Shown here: one piece after another, positions 53,658 to 62,892 of the stretch
How positions within the stretch are numbered: the first letter of the stretch is position 1
How the letters are laid out: every line of letters starts with the position of its first letter
Origin: Chryseobacterium wanjuense
GTDB taxonomy: Bacteria > Bacteroidota > Bacteroidia > Flavobacteriales > Weeksellaceae
DNA: 64,000 bases
Reading direction: 5' to 3'
Assembly (NCBI RefSeq): GCF_900111495.1
Contig: NZ_FOIU01000004.1
Location: 124,001-188,000 of the forward strand
Notes under the pieces: model-generated
What the model saw: the letters and a program-made list of their open reading frames with translations, nothing else
Told to the model about the DNA's origin: nothing
Databases searched by the model: none
Made by a program: the position numbers and the translations under genes

Positions 53658-54293
53658 TTATTCGATATCGAAGATTATTTTTTCGGTTTGATGCTTTAAA
53701 TCTTCCAAATTTGTATTGTTGTAGATAATACAGTCGGCCAGTTTTATCTTGTCTTTTTCGGGCATCTGCTTTTCCATAATGGCCTGTACTTCACGGTAGG
53801 TTTTACCGTCTCTGTCCATCACCCTTTTTATTCTGATATTATCTTCGGCCGTTACCAGAATAGATTTGTAGCATTGCAGATTTAGCTTTAATTCAAATAA
53901 TAAGGCGGTTTCTTTAAAAACCAGATATTTGGTCTGTTTCTTCACCCAATCCTCAAAATCAATGCGTACTGCGGGATGAATGATTTCATTTAATTGATGA
54001 AGTAATTCTTTATTGTTAAAAACTTTTTCAGCGACGAATTTTCTGTCGTAAAGATCATCTTTATCGTAAGCTTCTTCGCCTAAAAGTTCTTTGATTTTTT
54101 GTTTTAAATCATCATTGTCGTTCACAATTTCCTTCGCTCGGTCGTCTGAGTAATATACCGGAAATCCACATTCTTCAATGAATTTTGCAACGGTAGTTTT
54201 CCCCGAACCGATCCCGCCTGTTAAACCAATAACTTTGGATGCTGATAACGGCTCCGGTTCTGCCTTTTGGGGCTCTGAATGTAATTCTTCCAT
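53658..54293 (-). CDS. coaE: Dephospho-CoA kinase
   Basis: Last step of coenzyme A synthesis: phosphorylates the 3'-OH of dephospho-CoA with ATP. The 211-residue protein has P-loop GLTGGIGSGKTTVAKF near residues 23-38, VYYSDDRAKEIV (substrate Asp) and HPAVRIDFEDWV. The N-terminal 20 residues (MEELHSEPQKAEPEPLSASK) precede the usual start and look like an unstructured extension, so a later start is possible, but there is no other in-frame ATG before the P-loop. It starts ten bases after the MBL hydrolase stop, suggesting co-transcription. Confidence 0.94.
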   Translation of the reverse strand: MEELHSEPQKAEPEPLSASKVIGLTGGIGSGKTTVAKFIEECGFPVYYSDDRAKEIVNDNDDLKQKIKELLGEEAYDKDDLYDRKFVAEKVFNNKELLHQLNEIIHPAVRIDFEDWVKKQTKYLVFKETALLFELKLNLQCYKSILVTAEDNIRIKRVMDRDGKTYREVQAIMEKQMPEKDKIKLADCIIYNNTNLEDLKHQTEKIIFDIE

Positions 54294-54303
54294 AGTTTAA
54301 AAA

Positions 54304-55170
54304 TTAATATCCAAAAACATCATTAAAACTAAAAGTCTCATCCAGCCTCACTCCTTTTTCGGTCATTTTAAGGCTCGCCAATTCGTTGTGAGCATCATGT
54401 TCAAAGAACAATAAGTATTCATTATCCACACACTGTTTCAGGAATTTTCCTTTTTCCTCCAATGTCAAAAGTGGTCTTGTATCATATCCCATCACATAAA
54501 CATGCGGGATGTGTCCAGCGGTCGGAATAAGATCTGCTGCAAAAACGATCGTCTTTTCCTGATACTGAATGACAGGTAACATTTGCTTTTCTGTATGGCC
54601 GTCAACGAAAATTACATCCATTTTCAGGTCAGGGGCAAAACCATAATTTCCCGTCGTAGGAAGCGGTAAAAAGTTCAGCTGACCACTCTCCTGAATCGGA
54701 ATAATATTTTCCTTTAAAAAGCTTGCTTTTTCTCTTGCATTAGGCTCTGTTGCCCATTTCCAGTGGTTTTCGTTGGTCCAGAACTGTGCGTTTTTGAAGG
54801 CAGGTCTGTATCCTGTTCTGTCATCATTCCATTCGATGGCGCCGCCACAGTGGTCGAAGTGAAGGTGAGTAAGGAAAACATCTGTAATATCTTCTCTTAC
54901 AAAACCGTATTTTTTTAAGTTTTTATCCAGATTATCGTCACCCCAAAGCGAATAGTGACCAAAGAATTTGTCATCTTGTTTGTTTCCAAGACCGCAATCT
55001 ATTAAGATTAATTTTTTTCCGTCTTCTACAAGAAGGGAGCGGGTTCCCAGCTCAATCAGGTTTCTTTCGTCTGCAGGATTGGTTTTTTCCCACAGACTCT
55101 TTGGGACGACCCCAAACATGGCACCGCCATCCAGTTTAAATTTTCCGCATTGTATTGGATATAGCTTCAT
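54304..55170 (-). CDS. MBL-fold metallo-hydrolase
   Basis: A 288-residue cytoplasmic hydrolase of the metallo-beta-lactamase superfamily. The motif HLHFDHCGG places H102, H104, D106 and H107 as metal ligands; a later VDGHTEKQM and AADLIPTAGHIPHV supply more. Length and the position of the LIDCGLG strand resemble lactonase-type enzymes (AiiA or AttM-like), but without experiment the substrate is open. It is upstream of coaE with a ten-base gap. Confidence 0.85.
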   Translation of the reverse strand: MKLYPIQCGKFKLDGGAMFGVVPKSLWEKTNPADERNLIELGTRSLLVEDGKKLILIDCGLGNKQDDKFFGHYSLWGDDNLDKNLKKYGFVREDITDVFLTHLHFDHCGGAIEWNDDRTGYRPAFKNAQFWTNENHWKWATEPNAREKASFLKENIIPIQESGQLNFLPLPTTGNYGFAPDLKMDVIFVDGHTEKQMLPVIQYQEKTIVFAADLIPTAGHIPHVYVMGYDTRPLLTLEEKGKFLKQCVDNEYLLFFEHDAHNELASLKMTEKGVRLDETFSFNDVFGY

Positions 55171-55227
55171 ATATATTTTTGATTAGTTATCTTTTAATTA
55201 TTTAATATTTCTAAATTAAAACTTTTT

Positions 55228-55836
55228 TTATTTAATGAGTTTCATTTTCTCAGCAATTTTCCTTGCATTTTCATCGCCTTCCTCAAGATTTGAAATGATA
55301 TTCCGGAAGTCATGCTCTTTTCTGTTTTGCGAAAGTTTTTGTTTAATAAAAATCTCAGTCGGAATTATTTTTAAGCCGAAAGCTCCTTTCATTTCCTTTT
55401 CCACAAATTCTCTTCCCATATCTTTTACCATTACAGGACACTGCTGAACTTTTTCGTATTTATAGGTTAATTTTTCCAAATGATGATAGAGTTCCGCATC
55501 ATTCATCAGTTCTACTTTTCCGTAGATTTGTACCGCTTCATAGTTCCAAGTCGAAACATTGATATGATCGTACCAGCTGCTTGAAATGTAGGTATGAGCG
55601 CCCAGAAAATCACAAAGAACTTCATCACCGTTTTTCAACGTTTTCGCCTGTGGATTGGCTCTGGAAATATGGCTCTCAATATAAACATTTTCCGGATCAT
55701 CTTCATTCAGCATCATCATAGAATGGGTAGCCCGGATTTTATCAACTGAAGAAATTAATAAAGCAAAAGAATTTTCTCTGATGATTTCCTTCATCAAATC
55801 GTAGTCTTCACTTTTATATAATTTCGGTATAAACAT
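55228..55836 (-). CDS. PaiB-like FMN-binding protein
   Basis: A 202-residue protein of the PaiB / FMN-binding split-barrel type: MFIPKLYKSEDYDLMKEII at the start, HSMMMLNEDDPENVYIESHISRANPQ, VLCDFLGAHTYISSSWY and WNYEAVQIYGKVELM. PaiB was described as a negative regulator in Bacillus, yet flavin-dependent redox work is also possible. A start ten codons upstream (55866) adds a charged stretch that does not fit the family start MYIPK/MFIPK, so ATG 55836 is used. Confidence 0.87.
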   Translation of the reverse strand: MFIPKLYKSEDYDLMKEIIRENSFALLISSVDKIRATHSMMMLNEDDPENVYIESHISRANPQAKTLKNGDEVLCDFLGAHTYISSSWYDHINVSTWNYEAVQIYGKVELMNDAELYHHLEKLTYKYEKVQQCPVMVKDMGREFVEKEMKGAFGLKIIPTEIFIKQKLSQNRKEHDFRNIISNLEEGDENARKIAEKMKLIK

Positions 55837-55944
55837 AAATTCTTTTATTTTAAATTTTAACCACAAAAGCTTTAGTTTAAATTAAAGAAAATTACAGATT
55901 AAAAATCTTTGGTGACTTTTGCGGTAAAAAAACTTTAAACCAAA

Positions 55945-56967
55945 CTAAAAAAGCTCTCCCGGATTTCTAGGGATGGCAATATTCAGATGTTTATATGCTT
56001 TTTCGGTAACTTCTCTACCTCTCGGTGTTCTGATAATAAACCCTTCCTGAATCAAAAATGGCTCATACACTTCTTCCAGTGTCTCAGGGTTTTCAGCTAT
56101 CGATGTTGCCAACGCTGAAATTCCGACAGGTTTCCCTTTGAAATTTTCTATCATCACCCGCATGATCTTATTGTCCATTTCGTCTAAACCGAATTCATCA
56201 ACATTTAAAGAATTTAAAGCATATTTTGTGATATTAATTTCAATTTCACCATTGCCTTTAATCTCTGCAAAATCACGAACCCTTCTCAAAAGAGCATTCG
56301 CAATTCTGGGTGTTCCACGGCTTCTTCTTGCAATTTCTATCGCTGCGTCTTCGTATATTTTTACGCCTAAAACTCTTGCACTTCTGATGATAATCGTCGA
56401 CAACAATTCTATCGTATAATATTCCAGCCTGCTTTGAATCCCGAATCTTGCTAGCATCGGTTTTGTGAGCATTCCGCTTCTTGTCGTTGCGCCTACCAAT
56501 GTAAAAGGATTTAAGCCGATCTGAACACTTCTTGCATTCGGCCCGGTTTCGAGCATGATATCGATTTTGTAATCTTCCATTGCAGAATACAGATATTCTT
56601 CCACAACAGGCGAAAGACGGTGAATTTCATCAATGAAAAGCACGTCGTTTTCTTCAAGATTCGTCAACAGACCGGCCAAACTGCCGGGTTTGTCCAAAAC
56701 AGGTCCTGAAGTAACTTTACAATTAACCCCAAGTTCATTGGCAATAATATTGGCTAAAGTGGTTTTACCCAACCCTGGAGGTCCGTGCAACAGGACATGA
56801 TCGAGCGCTCCGCCACGTTTTTTGGCAGCAGTCACGAAAACTTCAAGATTTTCCAAAGTTTTCCTTTGTCCCGCAAAATCTTTAAAACTCTGGGGACGGA
56901 TCTGTTCTTCCTGCATGAGCTCTTCGCGGGAATAATTGTCTTTATCTGGATGTAAAAAATCTGGCAT
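55945..56967 (-). CDS. ruvB: Holliday junction branch migration helicase RuvB
   Basis: AAA+ motor that drives branch migration with RuvA. The 340-residue protein contains LRPQSF-like [12 protein letters not shown], Walker [17 protein letters not shown] near residues 60-75, Walker [14 protein letters not shown], sensor-1 [18 protein letters not shown] and the C-terminal winged helix [15 protein letters not shown]. All parts are normal. It is separated by about 110 bases from the PaiB-like gene. A CTATCTTTACGG on the minus strand near 56980-56990 might be its -7 box. Confidence 0.97.
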   Translation of the reverse strand: MPDFLHPDKDNYSREELMQEEQIRPQSFKDFAGQRKTLENLEVFVTAAKKRGGALDHVLLHGPPGLGKTTLANIIANELGVNCKVTSGPVLDKPGSLAGLLTNLEENDVLFIDEIHRLSPVVEEYLYSAMEDYKIDIMLETGPNARSVQIGLNPFTLVGATTRSGMLTKPMLARFGIQSRLEYYTIELLSTIIIRSARVLGVKIYEDAAIEIARRSRGTPRIANALLRRVRDFAEIKGNGEIEINITKYALNSLNVDEFGLDEMDNKIMRVMIENFKGKPVGISALATSIAENPETLEEVYEPFLIQEGFIIRTPRGREVTEKAYKHLNIAIPRNPGELF

Positions 56968-57003
56968 TAACTCAATTTCATTTACCGTAAAGATAGGAAA
57001 TTT

Positions 57004-57056
57004 AGGTTTAGATTGAGGTTGAGGCTGAGATTAATTTCAGGCAAAGATTGAGATTA
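57004..57056. repeat. Hexamer-type repeat between ruvB and hutI
   Basis: Units AGGTTT, AGATTG, AGGTTG, AGGCTG and AGATTA run in succession at 57004-57033, and AGATTG, AGATTA again at 57045-57056. Confidence 0.55.
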
Positions 57057-57186
57057 CAATTGATAGTGTTTAGGATTTACCAGATTGATATATTTTAAGT
57101 ATTTTTGAGAGAGAAAATAAGATAAAACTGTCTGGCATATTTCTATGCAGGTATTCTTAAGGAATGGCAATGTTAAACGCAACTTT

Positions 57187-57205
57187 TGTCATGCTGGAAG
57201 CATCT
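57187..57205 (+). repeat. Copy R1 of a 19-bp palindromic repeat
   Basis: TGTCATGCTGGAAGCATCT, differing by one base from the copies that flank the GIY-YIG gene. It lies 55 bases before hutI. Confidence 0.7.
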
Positions 57206-57259
57206 AAGCAAAGTACAGTCAAAATAATTTTATCTAAAGTTTAGCTTTAAAAAAAATAA

Positions 57260-58489
57260 ATGAAACTTATAGGCCCCTTCAAGCAAGTCGTAACACTTGC
57301 CAACCTTCCTTTAAGAGGAAAACTTTCTGACGATCAACTTGAAATTATTGCAGATGGAGGAATTTTAGTTGATAACAATACCATTCAAAAAGTCGGAAAT
57401 TTTGAAACATTAAAATCGGAAAATCAAAATATAGAAATCGAATCTATTGAAGGCGAACAAATCGTTCTTCCAGCTTTCGTTGATTCCCACACGCACATCT
57501 GCTTTGGTGGAAACCGGGCAAATGACTTTGCCATGCGCAATGCCGGGAAAACATACCTTGAAATCGCAGAAAGCGGAGGCGGAATCTGGAGTTCCGTTCA
57601 GCATACAAGAAACGCATCGGAAGAAGAATTATTAAAAACGATTTTAAAAAGAATTGATTTTTTAATCGCTTTGGGAATCACAACTATTGAAATAAAAAGC
57701 GGTTACGGTTTAGATGTAGCTAATGAGCTGAAAATGCTTCGAATCATTAAAAAAGCACAGGAACAGACGAAAGCTACTTTGGTTCCGACCTGTCTTTCGG
57801 CACATTTGAAGCCGAGAGATTTTGATGGTAGCAATGAAGAATATTTACAATATATTTTAACTGAAATTTTGCCTAAAGTAAAAAAAGAAAATCTAGCAAA
57901 ACGCGTTGATATTTTCATTGAAAAATCAGCATTTCAGCCGGAAGAAAGTAAGGGTTTTTTGCTTAAAACTAAAGATTTAGGTTTTGAAATTACTGTTCAT
58001 GCAGATCAGTTCACGCCGGGAAGTTCAAGAATTGCTGTGGAAGTGGGAGCGCAATCTGCAGACCATTTGGAAGCAACCATTGATGAGGATATCGAGTTTT
58101 TGGCACAATCAAATACGGTGGCGACGGCTCTTCCGGGGGCGAGTTTAGGATTGGGAGAAAAGTTTACTCCGGCAAGAAAATTATTGGATGCAGGAGCCAT
58201 TTTAGCAATTGCGAGTGACTGGAATCCGGGTTCTGCTCCGATGGGAAATCTCGTTACTCAGGCTTCTATTTTAGCAACATTCGAAAAATTGACTACTGCT
58301 GAAGTTTTAGCGGGAATGACTTTCCGTTCGGCTTTTGCGTTGGGATTGGAAGACAGAGGAAAATTGGAAAATGGGTTGAAGGCGGATTTTGTAACTTTTA
58401 AAACGAATAATTTCCAAAATGTTTTGTATAATCAGGGAAGCTTGAAGGCAGAGCGTGTTTATATTGATGGGAATAAAGTTTTAAAATAA
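57260..58489 (+). CDS. hutI: Imidazolonepropionase
   Basis: Third step of histidine degradation: hydrolyses 4-imidazolone-5-propanoate to formiminoglutamate. The 409-residue protein is of the amidohydrolase type. The metal motif VDSHTHICFGG has H77 and H79; AGKTYLEIAESGGGIWSSV, EIKSGYGLD, TVHADQFTPG and ASDWNPGSAPMGNL follow and are HutI signatures. hutG lies 500 bases downstream, interrupted by a small nuclease gene. hutH and hutU are not in the window. Confidence 0.95.
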   Translation: MKLIGPFKQVVTLANLPLRGKLSDDQLEIIADGGILVDNNTIQKVGNFETLKSENQNIEIESIEGEQIVLPAFVDSHTHICFGGNRANDFAMRNAGKTYLEIAESGGGIWSSVQHTRNASEEELLKTILKRIDFLIALGITTIEIKSGYGLDVANELKMLRIIKKAQEQTKATLVPTCLSAHLKPRDFDGSNEEYLQYILTEILPKVKKENLAKRVDIFIEKSAFQPEESKGFLLKTKDLGFEITVHADQFTPGSSRIAVEVGAQSADHLEATIDEDIEFLAQSNTVATALPGASLGLGEKFTPARKLLDAGAILAIASDWNPGSAPMGNLVTQASILATFEKLTTAEVLAGMTFRSAFALGLEDRGKLENGLKADFVTFKTNNFQNVLYNQGSLKAERVYIDGNKVLK

Positions 58490-58517
58490 ATTATGTTTTA
58501 TATTACAAACTAGACTG

Positions 58518-58583
58518 AGATGCTTTCAGCATGACAAACATTGTGCATAATATACCATACGAATTGTCATGCTGAAAGCATCT
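58518..58583. repeat. Inverted pair R2/R3 of the 19-bp palindromic repeat
   Basis: R2, AGATGCTTTCAGCATGACA (58518-58536), and R3, TGTCATGCTGAAAGCATCT (58565-58583), are exact reverse complements separated by 28 bases. Each is a mini-hairpin (ATGCT-GAA-AGCAT), and the pair can form a larger stem-loop just before the GIY-YIG gene. Confidence 0.85.
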
Positions 58584-58616
58584 GAACATAGAATTTAACA
58601 CAAATGATAAAAAACA

Positions 58617-58937
58617 ATGTTTGAATTAAATGAAGGTATTTATAAATTTTACGTATATATTTTAACCAACAAAAACAGAACAGTTTTATATACAGGCGTT
58701 ACAGGAAATTTACATCAAAGATTAAAGGAACATGTAAATAAAATTAATCCGACTAGTTTTACCGCAAAATATAATACTTGTTTTCTAATTTATTATGAAA
58801 AATTTGGTTGGATACAACAAGCTATAGAAAGAGAAAAAGAGATAAAACTTTTAAAAAGAAACTATAAATTTGAGTTGATAAGAAATGTAAATCCTAATTT
58901 GGAATTTTTAAATCACCTTTTTCAACAAGCCGTTTAG
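58617..58937 (+). CDS. GIY-YIG nuclease domain protein
   Basis: A 106-residue single-domain protein of the GIY-YIG superfamily (UPF0213/YhbQ-like). The GIY part is V13-Y14-I15, the YIG part Y25-T26-G27, the conserved Arg is R35 (LHQRLKEH), and E73 in REKEIKLLKR is the metal-binding Glu, so the active site seems complete. It cuts between hutI and hutG and is bracketed by inverted copies of a palindromic repeat; the last copy overlaps its stop codon. This suggests a small mobile or repeat-linked gene. The cellular role of this group is not well known. Confidence 0.88.
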   Translation: MFELNEGIYKFYVYILTNKNRTVLYTGVTGNLHQRLKEHVNKINPTSFTAKYNTCFLIYYEKFGWIQQAIEREKEIKLLKRNYKFELIRNVNPNLEFLNHLFQQAV

Positions 58938-58977
58938 ATGCTTTGACTACGTCGAACCTAAAGGTTTCAGCATGACA
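58936..58977. repeat. Interrupted copy R4 of the palindromic repeat
   Basis: AGATGCTTT (58936-58944) and TTTCAGCATGACA (58965-58977) together equal repeat R2 with a 20-base insert between. Its first bases form the TAG stop of the GIY-YIG gene. It is inverted relative to R3. Confidence 0.75.
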
Positions 58978-59005
58978 AGTGGGACGCAAATTAAAATTAT
59001 CAATA

Positions 59006-59935
59006 ATGAACAACAATATCTGGCAGGGAAGATTAGACGGTGAAGAACTTCTTTACCACAGAATATTTCAGAGAGTAAGAGAAGAAAGTAACTACGATAC
59101 GATTTCAACTAATGATTTCGTTTTACACGGATTTGCAGTAGATGAGGGCGTTAGAAGGAATAAAGGGAGACAGGGTGCAAAAGATGCTCCGGATATCATC
59201 AGGAAAAATATGTCTAATTTTCCGGTGATTCTTCCTGATTTTTCATTGCTTGATTTTGGAAATATCACCTGTGACGACGGAAATTTGGAGGAAACCCAAA
59301 ACAATCTTGCGAAAAATGTTTCTAAAGTTCTGTTGAAAGGCGGAAAGTCGCTGGTTTTAGGAGGAGGGCATGAAGTGACGTATGCTCATTATTTGGGTAT
59401 AAAAACTGCTTTTCCTGAACAGAAAATAGGGATCATCAATATTGATGCTCATTTCGATAACAGACAACCCGAAAATGGAATAGGAGCAAGCTCAGGAACA
59501 GGATTCTGGCAGATCGCGCAGGAAGGTGAAATTAATTCTTTACATATCGGAATTCAAAGAAATTCCAACACCTTGAAATTATTTGATACAGCCCACCAAT
59601 ACGGAATGAAATATATCCTTGCCGATGAGCTTTTCTTTGAAAATTTACCATCAATTTACCAACGGATTGATGAATTGCTGAATAGTGTAGATTACGTCTA
59701 TTTAACGATTTGTATGGATGTTTTTAATGTTTCAATTGCACCGGGAGTTTCAGCTTCTGCATACAATGGGATTTTTGCTGATGCGACATTTATGCATCTT
59801 TACAGGCATATTTTAAAGAATGAAAAACTTTTGGCGCTGGATGTGGCGGAAGTTAATCCTGCTTATGATATCCAGGACAGGACAGCAAGACTGGCGGCAT
59901 GTCTTATGAATGAATGGTTTATGATAATGCCATGA
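59006..59935 (+). CDS. hutG: Formimidoylglutamase
   Basis: Last step of the hut pathway: hydrolyses N-formimidoyl-glutamate to glutamate and formamide. The 309-residue protein is of the arginase/ureohydrolase type. Manganese ligands appear in GGGHEVTYAH, IDAHFDNR and ICMDVFNVSIAPG; the last replaces the more common DxDxxDP. GTG at 58979 would add nine codons but lies in the repeat, so ATG 59006 is chosen. hutI/hutG order is kept despite the insertion of the GIY-YIG gene. Confidence 0.93.
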   Translation: MNNNIWQGRLDGEELLYHRIFQRVREESNYDTISTNDFVLHGFAVDEGVRRNKGRQGAKDAPDIIRKNMSNFPVILPDFSLLDFGNITCDDGNLEETQNNLAKNVSKVLLKGGKSLVLGGGHEVTYAHYLGIKTAFPEQKIGIINIDAHFDNRQPENGIGASSGTGFWQIAQEGEINSLHIGIQRNSNTLKLFDTAHQYGMKYILADELFFENLPSIYQRIDELLNSVDYVYLTICMDVFNVSIAPGVSASAYNGIFADATFMHLYRHILKNEKLLALDVAEVNPAYDIQDRTARLAACLMNEWFMIMP

Positions 59936-60067
59936 AATTATATTTTTTCGATAGAGAAAATCATTATTTAATTTCACTATAAGGAATAAAATTTGTTACC
60001 ATCATGATGCTTTTAAATAGGGCAATACAAATCATTATTCTGAAATTTAAAGTACAGAAACTACATT

Positions 60068-61360
60068 ATGGAACAATCAATTGAAAATAAACTTATTAAA
60101 GCAGATAAGACATTTTCAGAATGGAAAAAAGTACCATTCGAAGACAAACAAAAACTTATTGCAAAAGCTGCTGAAGTTATAAAAGCAAATTCCGAAAAGT
60201 TTGGCAGGATCATCACATCGGAAATGAATAAACCAATTTCCCAGTCGATCGCTGAAATTGAAAAATCTGCTTTAATGATGAATTATTATGCAGATGCCGA
60301 GAATATTTTAAAGCCTGAAAAAATAGATTCTGAATTTGGCTATTCCGAAATTCATTATGCTCCCAAAGGGGTAATTTTAGGTGTAATGCCTTGGAATTTT
60401 CCTTTCTGGCAGGTTCTGAGATTTGCTATTCCTACAATTTTAGCGGGTAATACGGTAGTTCTAAAACATGCTTCCATTTGTTTCGGTAGTGGAAATGCTA
60501 TTGAAGAAATCTTTTTAGAAGCAGGTTTCCCAGAAGGTGTTTTCCAAAATCTTGAGGTAGGACATAAGGTAGTGAAAGAAATTCTTGAACACAAAACAGT
60601 AAAAGGAGTAAGTCTCACGGGAAGCGAAAAAGCAGGAGGTGAAGTAGCATCTATTGCCGGTCTGAATATCAAAAAATCTTTGCTTGAGTTAGGAGGAAGT
60701 GATGCTTTTCTCGTTCTGGATGATGCAGATCTTGATGAAGCGGCAAGAGTAGGAGCTTGGGCAAGACTTCAGAATTGCGGCCAAAGTTGTATTGCTGCAA
60801 AGAGATTTATTATTGAAGAAAAAATAGAGGATGTTTTTCTTCCGAAATTTATTGAAGAATATAAGAAATTTGTTGCTGCCGACCCGATGGACAAAGAAAC
60901 TAAGCTTGGTGGTATGGCAAGACCCGACTTAGCAGATGAGTTGGAAAAACAATTCCAAAAAGCATTGGAAAACGGTGCGGAGATCATTATTCCTCTGGAA
61001 AGAATTTCAAGCAATGAATTCAAGCCAGGATTGATCAGGGTGAAAGAAGGTAACCCGATCTTACAGGAAGAGTTTTTTGGTCCGCTTGGAATGGTAATGG
61101 TGGCAAAAAATGACGAAGAAGCCTTACAAATGGCCAATGATATTCCTTTCGGGCTTTCTAATTCTGTCTGGACAAAAGATATAAACCGACAGTTATTTTT
61201 CGTCGAAAACCTTGAATCGGGAACGGTGAGTGTTAATAAAATGACAAGCTCAGATCCGCGTTTTCCATTTGGAGGAACCAAAACTTCCGGCTATGGAACG
61301 GAACTTTCTTTATTAGCTTTAAAAGAATTTGTGACAGCAAAAATGATTGTCGGAAATTAA
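60068..61360 (+). CDS. Succinate-semialdehyde dehydrogenase-type aldehyde dehydrogenase
   Basis: Oxidises an aldehyde, most likely succinate semialdehyde, with NAD(P). The 430-residue protein is somewhat short for the family (about 455-480). It contains GVMPWNFPFWQ, the LELGGSDAFLVLDDADLDEA motif with the general-base Glu, the catalytic Cys241 in NCGQSCIAAKRF, and EEFFGPLGMV near 345. The closest known type is the YneI/Sad group. It is downstream of hutG by 130 bases and ends before a bidirectional terminator. Confidence 0.88.
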   Translation: MEQSIENKLIKADKTFSEWKKVPFEDKQKLIAKAAEVIKANSEKFGRIITSEMNKPISQSIAEIEKSALMMNYYADAENILKPEKIDSEFGYSEIHYAPKGVILGVMPWNFPFWQVLRFAIPTILAGNTVVLKHASICFGSGNAIEEIFLEAGFPEGVFQNLEVGHKVVKEILEHKTVKGVSLTGSEKAGGEVASIAGLNIKKSLLELGGSDAFLVLDDADLDEAARVGAWARLQNCGQSCIAAKRFIIEEKIEDVFLPKFIEEYKKFVAADPMDKETKLGGMARPDLADELEKQFQKALENGAEIIIPLERISSNEFKPGLIRVKEGNPILQEEFFGPLGMVMVAKNDEEALQMANDIPFGLSNSVWTKDINRQLFFVENLESGTVSVNKMTSSDPRFPFGGTKTSGYGTELSLLALKEFVTAKMIVGN

Positions 61361-61384
61361 TTTTAAAAATAAAATTAAACATAA

Positions 61385-61414
61385 AAAAACTCCCGAATAT
61401 TCCGGGAGTTTTTA
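61385..61414. terminator. Bidirectional terminator between the SSADH gene and pyk
   Basis: Stem AAAAACTCCCG / CGGGAGTTTTT with a seven-base loop, flanked by A and T tracts, between convergent genes. Confidence 0.9.
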
Positions 61415-61446
61415 TTTTATAAAGAAAGCAATGTTGCTTTGTTGTA

Positions 61447-62892
61447 TTAAACTGTTGTTAATCTCAATGTGTTTGTTTTACCTCCTTCATAAGACGGAGT
61501 CGCATTGATGTTGATTACAAAATCTCCACCTTCGATATATCCATAATTGTGCGTCAACATATTTACCTGGATGATTGTCTCGTCAGTAGGTTTTTTCATG
61601 TCATAATAATAAGCGTGAACGCCCCAAAGAAGATTCAGCATCGTGATTACCCTTTTGTTTCCGCTGTATACGATGATATGTGAATTTGGTCTGTGAGCTG
61701 CCAATTGGAAAGCGGTGTAACCAGAATGCGTCAAAGTAACGATAGCTGCTACATTGGTCGTTTTTGCAATCCTTACCGCTGCAAGACATACTCTGTTTGT
61801 AATGAACCTGTCGTCGATACAGTTGTAATCTTTCTCGATCGGCTCATTTTTGTGTTGGTAAAAATGGGTCATCTCGATATTTTTCACAATTTTCGCCATA
61901 TTTTCCACTACCTGTACCGGATATCTTCCTACAGAAGTTTCTCCGGAAAGCATTACCGCATCAGCACCATCCAATACAGAGTTGGCAACGTCATTTACTT
62001 CCGCTCTTGTCGGCGTCAAGCTGTTGATCATTGTTTCCATCATCTGTGTAGCGATGATTACCGGCTTAGAATAAAATCTTGCCTTTTCTACCAAAGTTTT
62101 TTGGATGGCAGGAACTTCTTCCATCGGAACTTCAACACCAAGGTCACCACGGGCAACCATCAATCCGTCGCATTCCAATAGAATTTCGTCGATATTTTTT
62201 ACTCCTTCAGGCTTTTCAATCTTCGCGATAATCGGAGTTTTGAATTTACCATTCGGATGTTTTGCAATTAATTCTTTTAAATCAATAATGTCCTGAGCAT
62301 GACGAACGAATGAAAGCGCAACCCAGTCAACCTCCTGATCTAGCATGAAGTTGGCATCCTGAATATCTTTTTCCGTTAAAGCAGGAAGAGAAACGTTGGT
62401 ATTCGGAAGGTTTACACCTTTCTTAGAACTTAGCGGCCCCCCTTGAATTGTTTTTGCTTTTACGGTATCTTTTTCGTTAGTTTCGATCACCTCCAAAACC
62501 AGTTTACCATCATCAATAAGGATTCTTTCCCCTACTTGTACATCCTGTGGAAACTGTTGATACGTCATATAAACTTTCGTAGAGTCTCCTTCTATTTTTT
62601 CATTGGTAAAAGTAAGAACGTCACCCGGGTTTAGATAAGAGCCTTCCTTTACAACACCTACTCTCAGCTTAGGACCTTGTAAGTCTCCTAAAATACCTAC
62701 TGAGAAACCGTATTCTTTGTTGAGTTCTCTTATTATTTCAATATTTTTTCGAACCAAGTCGTAATCCGCATGTGAGAAATTTATTCTGAAAATGTCAACA
62801 CCTGCTTTCATCAATCCTAACATAACTTCCTTCGACGATGAAGCCGGCCCAAGTGTCGCGATAATTTTTGTCTTCTTTAAATACTTATTCAT
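61447..62892 (-). CDS. pyk: Pyruvate kinase
   Basis: Last step of glycolysis: phosphoenolpyruvate plus ADP to pyruvate plus ATP. From ATG 62892 (MNKYLKKTKIIATLGPASSS) the protein has 481 residues. Motifs: KAGVDIFRINFSHADYD, GDLQGPKLRVG, IAKIEKPEGVKNIDEIL and MVARGDLGVEVPMEEV, plus MLSGETSVGRYP. An upstream start at 62922 adds ten residues of poor fit. The first bases overlap the end of the preceding IPExxxVDY-type gene by eight bases. Confidence 0.97.
   Translation of the reverse strand: MNKYLKKTKIIATLGPASSSKEVMLGLMKAGVDIFRINFSHADYDLVRKNIEIIRELNKEYGFSVGILGDLQGPKLRVGVVKEGSYLNPGDVLTFTNEKIEGDSTKVYMTYQQFPQDVQVGERILIDDGKLVLEVIETNEKDTVKAKTIQGGPLSSKKGVNLPNTNVSLPALTEKDIQDANFMLDQEVDWVALSFVRHAQDIIDLKELIAKHPNGKFKTPIIAKIEKPEGVKNIDEILLECDGLMVARGDLGVEVPMEEVPAIQKTLVEKARFYSKPVIIATQMMETMINSLTPTRAEVNDVANSVLDGADAVMLSGETSVGRYPVQVVENMAKIVKNIEMTHFYQHKNEPIEKDYNCIDDRFITNRVCLAAVRIAKTTNVAAIVTLTHSGYTAFQLAAHRPNSHIIVYSGNKRVITMLNLLWGVHAYYYDMKKPTDETIIQVNMLTHNYGYIEGGDFVININATPSYEGGKTNTLRLTTV

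Noticed and set aside
58979..59006. GTG start for hutG
   Set aside because: It lies at the edge of repeat R4 and adds residues that do not fit the family; ATG 59006 is preferred.
61693..62181. 162-codon open frame on the plus strand inside pyk
   Set aside because: It is fully antisense to the conserved pyruvate kinase and rich in Cys, Arg and His in no domain-like order; a shadow frame.
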